Assembly (NCBI GenBank): GCA_045561055.1
Contig: JBJKYL010000019.1
Span: 372,001 to 436,000, forward strand
DNA: 64,000 nucleotides
Source: SMWC01 sp045561055
GTDB taxonomy: Bacteria; Pseudomonadota; Gammaproteobacteria; Steroidobacterales; Rariloculaceae
Direction: 5' to 3'
Part shown: positions 54,466 to 63,220 of the stretch, in pieces
Position numbering within the stretch: the stretch's first letter is position 1
Layout of the letters: each line of letters opens with the position of its first letter
Translations under genes and position numbers: made by a program
The notes under the pieces: generated by a model
Told to the model about the DNA's origin: nothing
Seen by the model: the letters and a program-made list of their open reading frames with translations, nothing else
Databases searched by the model: none

Positions 54466-57351
54466 ATGCTAAAAACCTCATCTAATATCGATTGTTCTAC
54501 GCTCGCCATGCAGTTGCGTTCAGAGCTAGAGGGAGAGGTTCTATTCGATGACTTCAGCCGTGGACGCTATAGCACGGACGCTTCGATGTATCAGATCTTC
54601 CCTATCGGTGTGGTCGTTCCGCGGCATGATGAGGATGTGCGTTGTGCGGTTCAGATAGCAGCGGAGAAAGGGGTCCCGGTGCTACCTCGAGGGGCAGGAA
54701 CATCACAGGTTGGTCAGACTATCGGCGAAGCGCTCGTAATTGACGGGAGCAAGCATCTGACTGCTGTAAGCGACCTAGATGCGAACGAGCGGGTAGTTAC
54801 AGTCGAGCCAGGCATCGTGCTGGATACGTTGAACAAGCATCTAAGCTCTCATGGTCTGTTCTTTCCTATCGACGTATCGACCGCTAGCAGGGCTACTATC
54901 GGTGGAATGGCGGGTAACAATAGCGTCGGCGCCCGCTCACTGCACTATGGTCACATGGTTGACAACGTTCTTGGGATCGAAGCGTTACTAGCAGACGGAG
55001 AGAAACTGCACCTTTACGCGGGTAGTGGTAACGGCAAAGTTGATCGACTAGGTTCGCTGAATGCTGAGATGCAGCGTCTCTACGAACGTAATGCCGACGA
55101 GATCGCGCGTCGCTATCCGCGGGTCGCGCGTAACGTTGCTGGTTACAATATTAATAGACTAGGGTTAGAGAATCCGAATCTTGCCGACTTGCTCGTCGGT
55201 TCGGAGGGCACGCTTGCGTGGTTCCGGCGGATTCAACTCAAGCTACAACCAATCCCCGAGCACAAGGTTCTCGGAATCTGCCATTTTCCGACGTTCGCTG
55301 CTGCTATGGAATCAGCTCAGCACATCGTCGGGCTTAATCCCTCGGCGACCGAGCTTATTGATCAAACTGTTCTTGAGCTTGCGGCTGATATTCCAGCATT
55401 TAGCTCATCGCTCAAAACCTTTATTAAAGGTAAGCCGGCTGCAGTATTGCTCGTTGAGTTCGCGGGTGCTGATCGTAACGAACAACTTCGGAATCTTGGT
55501 CGGCTCGAAGAGCTGATGGACGATCTAGGGCACCATGACGCTGTGCTTCGGGCTGAAAGCCTTCCTTTGCAGCGCTCTATCTGGTCGTTACGAAAGGCGG
55601 CACTGAATATTGTGATGTCGATGAAGGGCGATGGCAAACCGATTTCTTTCGTCGAAGACTGCGCTGTTCCACTCGATAAGCTTGCTGAGTACACACATCG
55701 ATTGACTGAAGTATTCGAGCAGCATGAGACGACTGGAACGTGGTATGCACATGCTGGCGTTGGTTGTTTGCATGTGCGCCCAATACTAAATCTCAAGGAA
55801 GACACAGAGATTGGCAAGCTGCGGTCTATCTCCGATGCGGCGCACGCGATGATTCGCGAATACAAGGGTACGCATTCGGGTGAGCACGGTGACGGCTTAG
55901 CACGATCGGAGTTTCTTGAACCGATACTCGGTTCGCAATTGGTCTCAGCATTCAAGGAAGTAAAGAAAAATTTCGATCCGGACTGTCTTTTTAATCCAGG
56001 GAAGATTGTCGATCCGCCGCGTATGGATAGCCGTGCGATCATGCGCTATTCGCAAAATTACCAGCCTCAGCAGCGAACCTATGTGTTGGACTGGTCTGCA
56101 TGGGGCGGACTCCATCGCGCGAGCGAGATGTGTAACAACAACGGCGCCTGCCGAAAGAACGACGCATCTGTTATGTGCCCGTCTTATCGTGTGACGCACG
56201 ATGAGAAACACGTTACTCGCGGCCGCGCCAATACATTGCGTCTAGCTCTTTCTGGGCAATTAGCAGCGGATGCGCTGACGTCGAAAGAACTTTACGAAAC
56301 GATGGATCTTTGTGTCGGCTGTAAAGCATGTAAACGTGAGTGCCCAACCGGTGTCGATATGTATCGTATGAAGATCGAGTTTCTCAGTGGCTACAAGAAT
56401 CGCTGGGGTTTGACTCTGCGAGATCGACTCATCGCTTATTTACCGCGTTACGCGCGCTGGGCTGCGCAGATTCCTTGGCTATCAAACCTCAGCAACCACT
56501 CGGATCTTTTAAGGAGTATTCGTGAGAGGCTTACCGGATTTACATCGGAGCGCCGCTTGCCTTCCTGGCGACGCGATGTGTTTCGTGGAGATGGGCTAGG
56601 TACAGGGCAGGGCGACGAGGTCGTTTTGCTCGTAGACACATTCAATACTTATTTCGAACCAGAAACCGCGACTGCCGCCGTCAAAGTTCTAAAAGCTGCT
56701 GGCTACAACGTAGTAGTGCCGATGCCCCCTGATGGATCGCGACCGCTTTGTTGTGGTCGCACGTTTCTGAGCCTCGGAATGACAGAGGAGGCTAAGTTTG
56801 AAGCTCGGCGTGTAATCGAGACCCTCAGACCCTATGTGAAGCGTGGAGTGCCGATTGTAGGGCTAGAGCCGTCCTGCTTGCTAACGTTACGCGATGAGTT
56901 TTCGGCGATGCTACCAGGTGAAGACACGGATGCGCTAGCCGAAAGAGCAATGCTCTTCGAGGAATTCCTAGTAACGGAAAGAGATGCGGATAGACTAGAT
57001 CTACCTCTCAGGTCCCTGGAACAGCCGCGTGTTTTGTTGCACGGTCATTGCCATCAGAAAGCTTTTGGGTTGATGTCTAGCATCGAGAAAGTTTTGCGGT
57101 GGATTCCGGAGCTTGAAGTGGAAACAATCGGATCTAGTTGCTGTGGGATGGCTGGTTCCTTCGGTTATGAGAGGGAACACTACGAGAGCTCGGTGCAGAT
57201 GGCTGAACTTAGTCTGCTACCGACCATTCGAGAGGCCGAAGAAGACACTCTGATCGTTGCCGATGGAACGAGCTGTCGTGCTCAGATCAAGGATGGCACG
57301 GCCCGAGATAGTTGGCATGTAGCGCGCGTACTGGAACGCGCTCTGAGTTGA
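54466..57351 (+). CDS. FAD-linked oxidase fused to Fe-S/CCG domain (glycolate or D-lactate type)
   Basis: This 961-residue fusion has an N-terminal PCMH-type FAD domain (PRGAGTSQVGQTIGE near 80-95), a C-terminal FAD block (THSGEHGDGLARSEF near 467), two 4Fe-4S motifs, CNNNGACRKNDASVMC near 555 and CVGCKACKRECPTG near 615, and a CCG-type tail with CCGRTF near 761, HCHQKAFG near 861 and CCGMAG near 891. It combines GlcD and GlcF functions, or corresponds to YdiJ/D-lactate dehydrogenase. Electrons go to the membrane quinone pool. ATG 54466 is chosen over the TTG one codon earlier. Divergent from the aminotransferase gene. Confidence 0.88.
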   Translation: MLKTSSNIDCSTLAMQLRSELEGEVLFDDFSRGRYSTDASMYQIFPIGVVVPRHDEDVRCAVQIAAEKGVPVLPRGAGTSQVGQTIGEALVIDGSKHLTAVSDLDANERVVTVEPGIVLDTLNKHLSSHGLFFPIDVSTASRATIGGMAGNNSVGARSLHYGHMVDNVLGIEALLADGEKLHLYAGSGNGKVDRLGSLNAEMQRLYERNADEIARRYPRVARNVAGYNINRLGLENPNLADLLVGSEGTLAWFRRIQLKLQPIPEHKVLGICHFPTFAAAMESAQHIVGLNPSATELIDQTVLELAADIPAFSSSLKTFIKGKPAAVLLVEFAGADRNEQLRNLGRLEELMDDLGHHDAVLRAESLPLQRSIWSLRKAALNIVMSMKGDGKPISFVEDCAVPLDKLAEYTHRLTEVFEQHETTGTWYAHAGVGCLHVRPILNLKEDTEIGKLRSISDAAHAMIREYKGTHSGEHGDGLARSEFLEPILGSQLVSAFKEVKKNFDPDCLFNPGKIVDPPRMDSRAIMRYSQNYQPQQRTYVLDWSAWGGLHRASEMCNNNGACRKNDASVMCPSYRVTHDEKHVTRGRANTLRLALSGQLAADALTSKELYETMDLCVGCKACKRECPTGVDMYRMKIEFLSGYKNRWGLTLRDRLIAYLPRYARWAAQIPWLSNLSNHSDLLRSIRERLTGFTSERRLPSWRRDVFRGDGLGTGQGDEVVLLVDTFNTYFEPETATAAVKVLKAAGYNVVVPMPPDGSRPLCCGRTFLSLGMTEEAKFEARRVIETLRPYVKRGVPIVGLEPSCLLTLRDEFSAMLPGEDTDALAERAMLFEEFLVTERDADRLDLPLRSLEQPRVLLHGHCHQKAFGLMSSIEKVLRWIPELEVETIGSSCCGMAGSFGYEREHYESSVQMAELSLLPTIREAEEDTLIVADGTSCRAQIKDGTARDSWHVARVLERALS

Positions 57352-57483
57352 GTCCCAGTTGTTGGTGTCTCCAGAGGGTATGATGATATTCGCGTTTGCC
57401 TCCTAATATTTCTCGGGCCGAACGAGGCAGTAGACGCTTCCCAGTAGTAAACTATTAAACTTTGGAAATACTCGTCAAACTCA

Positions 57484-58872
57484 ATGTCCAAAGACATCTT
57501 AAAGAAACTACCAGCGATTGATAAATGGCTCGCATCGGCGAGCGGCCAGAATTTGTGCGCGGAGTTTTCTCACAGTGAGGTTGCCGATGTCATGCGCTCT
57601 CATTTGGTCGACTTACGTAAGGCGTTGACGAACGGCGGATCTGAGATTCCAGATTTCGAGAGTGACGAATATGGTTTACGGTTGCGCGTCGATCTCTTGA
57701 AAGGACGCACGAGTAGCCTCCGTCGTACAATAAACGCGACGGGTATCATTATTCATACTAACCTCGGCCGTGCTCCGCTTGCAGACGAAGCTATTTCGGC
57801 GGTTATGGAAACGGCAAGTGGCTACTCTAATCTAGAGCTCGACTTGGAGTCCGGTAAACGAGGTTCTCGCTATAAACATGTTGAGTCGTTGTTGACGCGT
57901 ATCACGGGAGCCGAGGCGGCGGTTGTCGTCAACAATTGTGCTGCGGCCGTTCTGCTCGCATTGAACACAGTCGCGAAGGAAGGCGAAGTGATTATTTCTC
58001 GTGGTGAGCTCGTCGAGATTGGCGGTTCATTCCGTATGCCTGACATAATCGCTGAGAGTGGTGCGCGCATGATTGAGATTGGGACTACGAATAAGACGCA
58101 TCTTGACGACTATGAGGTAGAGCTCTCTCGGGGCGCGCGCGTTCTACTTGCCATCCATCCTAGCAATTTTAGGGTTGTTGGGTTTACCGAAAAGCCAGGA
58201 TTAAGCGAGCTAGCGAAGTTAGCTCGTGTCCATGAAGCTTTGCTCATCGAAGATCTTGGTAGCGGTAGTATCGTCGATCTCTCAGCCGCCGGTTTCTGCG
58301 CTGAGCCTACTGTTCAGGCAAGTCTCAAGGCAGGAGTTGATCTGGTGACATTCAGTGGCGATAAGTTACTAGGTGGTCCGCAAGCCGGCATTATTCTTGG
58401 TCGCGAGAATCTAATTGCTAAGATACTTCGTAACCCGCTAACTAGAGCATTGCGCATCGACAAGTTATCGTTAGCGGCATTGGCCGCAACATTGCGTTTG
58501 TATCTAGCGCCGAATGATCCTTTGGTTCAGGTGCCCGTGTTGCGGATGATCAGCGAGGACGCGGCCAGCGTCGGAAAACGTGCCTCGAAACTCCTAAGAC
58601 AACTTAAGAAAATTCCGGGTATCGAGGGTGTTATCTCAGACGATGTTAGTTATAGCGGCGGTGGTGCTTTGCCTATGAACGAGATTCCCACAAAGGTTGT
58701 CGAGCTTCATGCTAAGAATCTAACAGCTACCCAGCTCGCGGAGCGGTTACGTAAGACTGACGTTCCGGTTATAGGTCGTATCGCCGATGATATGCTGCAT
58801 CTCGATCTGCGAACGGTTTTGGCGAGGGATCTGCCAGACCTCGTTGTAGCAATGGAGCAGGCCGTTACATGA
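57484..58872 (+). CDS. selA: L-seryl-tRNA(Sec) selenium transferase
   Basis: The 462-residue PLP enzyme converts seryl-tRNA-Sec to selenocysteyl-tRNA-Sec with selenophosphate. The N-terminal helical tRNA-binding domain (LPAIDKWLASASGQNL) is followed by the PLP domain with NATGIIIHTNLGRAPL, YSNLELDLESGKRGSR and the Schiff-base Lys in FSGDKLLGGPQAG near residue 293. Its stop overlaps the selB start (ATGA). No clear ribosome site precedes the ATG. No selD is in the window. The 132-base gap upstream shows no obvious signal beyond a possible promoter. Confidence 0.95.
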   Translation: MSKDILKKLPAIDKWLASASGQNLCAEFSHSEVADVMRSHLVDLRKALTNGGSEIPDFESDEYGLRLRVDLLKGRTSSLRRTINATGIIIHTNLGRAPLADEAISAVMETASGYSNLELDLESGKRGSRYKHVESLLTRITGAEAAVVVNNCAAAVLLALNTVAKEGEVIISRGELVEIGGSFRMPDIIAESGARMIEIGTTNKTHLDDYEVELSRGARVLLAIHPSNFRVVGFTEKPGLSELAKLARVHEALLIEDLGSGSIVDLSAAGFCAEPTVQASLKAGVDLVTFSGDKLLGGPQAGIILGRENLIAKILRNPLTRALRIDKLSLAALAATLRLYLAPNDPLVQVPVLRMISEDAASVGKRASKLLRQLKKIPGIEGVISDDVSYSGGGALPMNEIPTKVVELHAKNLTATQLAERLRKTDVPVIGRIADDMLHLDLRTVLARDLPDLVVAMEQAVT

Positions 58873-60770
58873 CACGTCAACTCACGCTCGGCGTGATTGG
58901 ACATGTTGACCACGGTAAGACGGCGCTTGTTCGGGCGCTCACCTCGATAGAGACAGACCAGCTGAAAGAAGAGCAGGAGCGCGGGCTTTCGATCGTGCTC
59001 GGCTTTTCCTATCTGGAGTCTGACAATGGGGTTTTAGACTTGATCGACGTCCCAGGGCACGAGGACTTTGTTCGCACGATGATTTCCGGGGCAACCGGGA
59101 TCGATGGCGTTCTTATGGTCATCGCAGCTAACGAAGGGATCATGCCGCAGACGCGAGAGCACTTCGATATCGCCAGATTACTCGGTGTCGAGCGTGGTCT
59201 AATCGTTGTTACCAAAACCGATCTGGCTACAGAAGAGGAACTAGAACTCGTTAAAGAGATAATTAAAGACTATGTGGAGTGTAGTTTCTTGGAGGGGGCA
59301 GATATTGTTGAGACGTCTGCTGTTAATGGCAAAGGACTAGATAAATTACGGACAGCGCTTAGACGCTTAAGAGAAGATACTAATGCGAAAACCGATGGTG
59401 GGCAGTTCTTCCTACCAGTTGATCGCGCTTTTGCGATGCCAGGATTCGGTATGGTTGTCACCGGAACGCTCCGCGGTGGTGCCATTAGATTAAATGATAG
59501 TGTCGAGATTTTACCTGGGGATGGAACCGCGGGTGTTCGAGGTCTCCAAGTTCACGGCCAGAAAACAGATGAAGCTTATCCGGGTCAGCGTGTTGCCGTT
59601 AATCTTCGCGGCCTGAAGCAAGGTGAGGTTAATCGTGGCGATACGATTTCGGCTCCCGGAGCATTGAAGACGACGCGGCGTATCGATACAGAGGTGACGT
59701 TGCTCGGTGATCAGAAGCAAACGCTCAAGAATGGCGTCGCCGTTCGCGTTCTGTTCGGCACGACTGAGGTTATCGCGAAAACCCGGTTGCTTGATCAGCA
59801 GCAGCTTGAACCTGGTGCGACGGGCTTAGTCCAGCTTCGCTGCCAGAATGACGTCACGACGCATCGCTCGGAGCGCTTCATTCTGCGTTATGTGTCGCCA
59901 GTATTGACCATAGGCGGTGGAAGAATTATTGATGTTAATCCACCGCGTCATAGACGATTCGATGATGCTGTGACAGGACGGTTGCAGAGTGCTATAGGTG
60001 GAGATGCTGATGAGATGGTGGCTAGCGTTTTGGAGGCGGTTAGAGCTGAGGGTATTGAGATCGCGAAGCTAAGGGAGAAGCTTGGTTTGAATGATTCTGA
60101 TATGACTATGGCGCTGGCAGATCTAGACGCGGTTATTGTGAATGATCAACGAGCCCTTGCTCTTGTAACTCATGGGGCATTAGTAGAAGAAATCTTGGCT
60201 GCGGTCGACGCATATCATGCAGCGAATCCTCGTCATCAAGGCGTGGCCGCAGGAAGCGTTAAGAAAGAGCTAAGTGGTTCAGTTCACCCCGATATTTTTC
60301 AGCATGCGGTTGACAAGGCCGTAGACGCTGGTCAACTGGGTGACGAAAATGGTGTTCTGCGCAGCGCTGGTTTCGATCCTTATGCGAGTCTTTCAGACAG
60401 TGAGCGTTTACTTGCGGAAGAGATCGAGAGGGTTTTTCGATCGGGCGGGCTCGAGCCGCCGCCCGTTAATACTGTGCTGCGAACTAGTCGGAACCATCAG
60501 TCGCTATATAAATTATTGATAGATATGGGGCAAATCGTCCCGCTGAGAACTTACGACCGTGATAGTAAAATGGCGCTGCATCGTGACACGTTGCGAAATG
60601 TCGAGCAGCTACTATATGAGCACTATCCTTATCCGAAAGACTTCGCCGTGTCTGAGGTTCGCGATTTACTTGGCACGACGAGAAAGTACGTTGTGCCGTT
60701 GATGGAGCATCTCGATGCAACCGGGGTCACGATCAGGACCGGTAATGTGCGCCGCCTGCGGGGACATTAG
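58869..60770 (+). CDS. selB: Selenocysteine-specific elongation factor
   Basis: The 633-residue GTPase starts GVIGHVDHGKTALVRAL with the P-loop, G2 region ERGLSIVLGFSYL, DVPGHEDF and TKTD, all typical of SelB. EF-Tu-like beta domains follow (residues about 170-370), then winged-helix repeats to the C-terminus (LGTTRKYVVPLMEHLD) that recognise the SECIS hairpin in mRNA. It delivers Sec-tRNA to in-frame UGA codons. Overlap with selA by four bases marks one operon. The tRNA-Sec gene lies 15 bases downstream. Confidence 0.95.
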   Translation: MTRQLTLGVIGHVDHGKTALVRALTSIETDQLKEEQERGLSIVLGFSYLESDNGVLDLIDVPGHEDFVRTMISGATGIDGVLMVIAANEGIMPQTREHFDIARLLGVERGLIVVTKTDLATEEELELVKEIIKDYVECSFLEGADIVETSAVNGKGLDKLRTALRRLREDTNAKTDGGQFFLPVDRAFAMPGFGMVVTGTLRGGAIRLNDSVEILPGDGTAGVRGLQVHGQKTDEAYPGQRVAVNLRGLKQGEVNRGDTISAPGALKTTRRIDTEVTLLGDQKQTLKNGVAVRVLFGTTEVIAKTRLLDQQQLEPGATGLVQLRCQNDVTTHRSERFILRYVSPVLTIGGGRIIDVNPPRHRRFDDAVTGRLQSAIGGDADEMVASVLEAVRAEGIEIAKLREKLGLNDSDMTMALADLDAVIVNDQRALALVTHGALVEEILAAVDAYHAANPRHQGVAAGSVKKELSGSVHPDIFQHAVDKAVDAGQLGDENGVLRSAGFDPYASLSDSERLLAEEIERVFRSGGLEPPPVNTVLRTSRNHQSLYKLLIDMGQIVPLRTYDRDSKMALHRDTLRNVEQLLYEHYPYPKDFAVSEVRDLLGTTRKYVVPLMEHLDATGVTIRTGNVRRLRGH

Positions 60771-60785
60771 TGTAAATTGTAATCT

Positions 60786-60878
60786 GGAGGTGAATGGAGC
60801 CTGGTGACTCCCCTGGTCTTCAAAACCAGTGACTCGTTGAACACGAGTGGTGGGTTCGATTCCCATCCACCTCCGCCA
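60786..60878 (+). tRNA. selC: tRNA-Sec (anticodon TCA), CCA encoded
   Basis: The 93-base gene begins GGAGGTGA and ends with discriminator G and encoded CCA. The anticodon arm CTGGT-CTTCAAA-ACCAG is perfect with anticodon TCA, so it reads UGA. A long six-pair variable arm (ACTCGT with ACGAGT) and a GTTCGATT T-loop are present. The acceptor and T stem make 13 pairs only if divided 7+6, because the eighth acceptor pair would be A-C. It follows selB closely, as in many complete selenocysteine loci. Confidence 0.95.
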
Positions 60879-61075
60879 ATCTATCCGCTCGCTGATCTCC
60901 GAATTTTTGCCTCAGTTAAAAGTCTTTTTGGCTCGACCTTCACAATAGGCAGAGGTAGTAGTTTGATTCCCACGTTCTGTAGATGACTAATATCAAGGGT
61001 TTACATACTTAACTATTTGAGTAGGATTCACAGTTAGACGTTCAGAACGCTCAGAAAAAAGAAGGCCTGCCCAAT

Positions 61076-62068
61076 ATGCGCTCGACGTATCTAATGCTGA
61101 TATCCCTCTATATCTCTCAAAACGCGTGGGGTCACCACGGAGTCACCAGTTTCGATAGAGATACACTTCTGGAAATAGAAGGGGTCGTTACCGAATTCGA
61201 CTACAGGAATCCGCATAGCTTCGTTTATCTTCGAACGGTTGATTCCTCTGGTAACCCGTTGAATATTGTTATCGAAGCGCAGGGCTCCTCTTTGCGACCA
61301 CATGGTGTCATGCCGGATTCCATACTCTCGGGTGACCGCGTCACAGCTTTCGTTAACCCTAGCTTGCGTTCGTCTGTTGAGGTGCTGGGTCGGGAAATAA
61401 TCAAGTCGGACGGTACCGTCGTGCCTCTCGCAGGGCAGGCTGTTCGTGACAGACAGGGGAATACTGGCATCGCTACCAGCCTCGCCGGCGTTTGGGTCCC
61501 ACACCCGGACGGTTTCACGGCGTACGTGCGCGGGCCAGCGTCGTGGCCTCTCACCGAAGCTGCTCGTCAGTCGTTAGAATCCTACGATCCAAAATCAGTG
61601 TCCCAGGCGGCGTGTGTCCCGCTTCCGCCGCCACAGCTAATGCTCTATGGATCGATAAACGTTATCGAAATACTCGGCGATCGTGTGCTGATACACAGCG
61701 ACTGGATGGATGCGGAACGAGTGATCTACACTGATCAGCGCAGTCCCAACCAGAGGGAGATTCCAGCCCTACATGGTTTCTCAGTAGGACGCTGGGAGAA
61801 TGGTGAGTTAGTAGTCGACACGCGTCACTTTAGCAACAATAGTAACGGTAATAATTTCGGTGTCCCATCGGGCTCGAATAAGCATCTCGTGGAGCGTTTT
61901 TCGCTAGCGGACGACGGCGCGAACATCAACTATAGTTTCGTTCTCGAAGACCTAGATAATCTCTCTGGAACGATTACTGGAAACTCCCGCTGGGACTATC
62001 GGCCGGAACTGGAACCCGATGATGTCGCGTGCGATCTCGAGTCTGCGGGCCGCTATTTGAACGAATAA
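61076..62068 (+). CDS. DUF6152 exported protein, long form
   Basis: The 330-residue product has a signal peptide ending QNAWG, mature start HHGVTSFD and NPH His at mature position 28 in DYRNPHSFV. The second half includes HGFSVGRWENGELVVDT. A Cys pair (AACVPLPPP and DVACDLES) may be a disulfide. This is the first of two tandem DUF6152 genes followed by a sulfatase. Function is unknown; similarity to the others is strongest in the N-terminal 60 residues and the GRWENG block. Confidence 0.8.
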   Translation: MRSTYLMLISLYISQNAWGHHGVTSFDRDTLLEIEGVVTEFDYRNPHSFVYLRTVDSSGNPLNIVIEAQGSSLRPHGVMPDSILSGDRVTAFVNPSLRSSVEVLGREIIKSDGTVVPLAGQAVRDRQGNTGIATSLAGVWVPHPDGFTAYVRGPASWPLTEAARQSLESYDPKSVSQAACVPLPPPQLMLYGSINVIEILGDRVLIHSDWMDAERVIYTDQRSPNQREIPALHGFSVGRWENGELVVDTRHFSNNSNGNNFGVPSGSNKHLVERFSLADDGANINYSFVLEDLDNLSGTITGNSRWDYRPELEPDDVACDLESAGRYLNE

Positions 62069-62171
62069 GCCACAAGCGAAGCGGGACCTTTGAAAGGTTG
62101 ATATCTATGGTTTTAGCCCGAACTGGATTTTTTAGAATGGGTTTGATTTCGACTTATCTTAAGTAGTGGGA

Positions 62172-63218
62172 ATGATGGTATATGCACAGACATCCCTGAT
62201 TAGCGGCCTCTGTGTTGCAGTTGTATTTTTCGTGGCCCCGACGAGGGCAATCGCGCATCATGGTGTTGGCGCCCAGTTCGATCTATCGCAGACGATTGAG
62301 TTGCAGGGTGAAATTAAGGAACTCATTTGGCGAAACCCACACGTTCGCTTGACGGTTAGTGTTGTTGATGCGAGCGGCGACGAGATTCTCTGGGCTGGCG
62401 AAGGTATGTCGATTCCTTCCCTTCGACAACGCGAAGTCACGGAAGTGCTGTTGGACGTCGGCGATCAGATTACGTTGGCTGGCAACCCGGCCCACGATGG
62501 CGAGAACGAACTGTATGTGACTAATGTCCTACTGCCCAATGGTCGTGAGGTGCTATTCACAGGGAATGCCGAGCCAAGATGGCAAGGCCTGGTCATGGGT
62601 TCGACCGGCCCGGCGTTTGAGACAATCGGTGACGCATCCTTACCCGAGCTCGGTCTCTTTCGAGTCTGGAGTGTACGCCAGCCGCGTATATGGCAAAATT
62701 TTGACTTCGAAATTTTTCCTTTGTCGGCCGAAGCGCGAGCTGAGGGAGAAGCGTACGATAGATTGAGTGATGCTCCGCGTGGGGGTGAGTGTGCGCCGCC
62801 TGGAATGCCGCAAATCGTTACTGCGAACCCTTATCCGCGGGACTTCGTGGATCGCGGCGACACGATACTGATGCGTTTGGAGCATTACGATACGATTCGC
62901 ACGATCCATCTGACGCCTCTGCCGTCCAATACAGAACCACTCCCTTCGCCACTCGGTTATTCCGTGGGGCATTGGAATGATGATACTCTTGCCGTGACCA
63001 CGACGAAGATCAGCGACGGAAAATTCAGGTTGGGTATTTCGCTGAGTGAAAATGTAGAGACTGTTGAACGCTTTACAGTGACAGTGGACGGTAGCCGTCT
63101 TGACTATCAGATGACAGTGATTGATCCAACTGTGCTGCTTGAGCCTGCGGAATTTGAGACTCACTGGGTATACATACCTGGAATTTCGGTTGAGTCTTTC
63201 GATTGCTTTGGAGGATAG
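62172..63218 (+). CDS. DUF6152 exported protein, sulfatase-linked
   Basis: The ATG at 62172 gives 348 residues, with a GTG at 62166 also possible. The signal peptide ends TRAIA and the mature chain starts HHGVGAQFD, with NPH His at mature position 29 in WRNPHVRLT. The C-terminal block reads LGYSVGHWNDDTLAVTT, with Trp-Asn-Asp instead of the usual Trp-Glu-Asn. It ends two bases before the sulfatase ATG and its last codons contain the GGAGG used by that gene, so translation is coupled. It may modify, protect or deliver metal to the sulfatase; this is inference. Confidence 0.8.
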   Translation: MMVYAQTSLISGLCVAVVFFVAPTRAIAHHGVGAQFDLSQTIELQGEIKELIWRNPHVRLTVSVVDASGDEILWAGEGMSIPSLRQREVTEVLLDVGDQITLAGNPAHDGENELYVTNVLLPNGREVLFTGNAEPRWQGLVMGSTGPAFETIGDASLPELGLFRVWSVRQPRIWQNFDFEIFPLSAEARAEGEAYDRLSDAPRGGECAPPGMPQIVTANPYPRDFVDRGDTILMRLEHYDTIRTIHLTPLPSNTEPLPSPLGYSVGHWNDDTLAVTTTKISDGKFRLGISLSENVETVERFTVTVDGSRLDYQMTVIDPTVLLEPAEFETHWVYIPGISVESFDCFGG

Positions 63219-63220
63219 AC

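Noticed and set aside
55362..56042. A 226-codon minus-strand open frame
   Set aside because: It is antisense to the well-supported FAD/Fe-S oxidase and has no family features.
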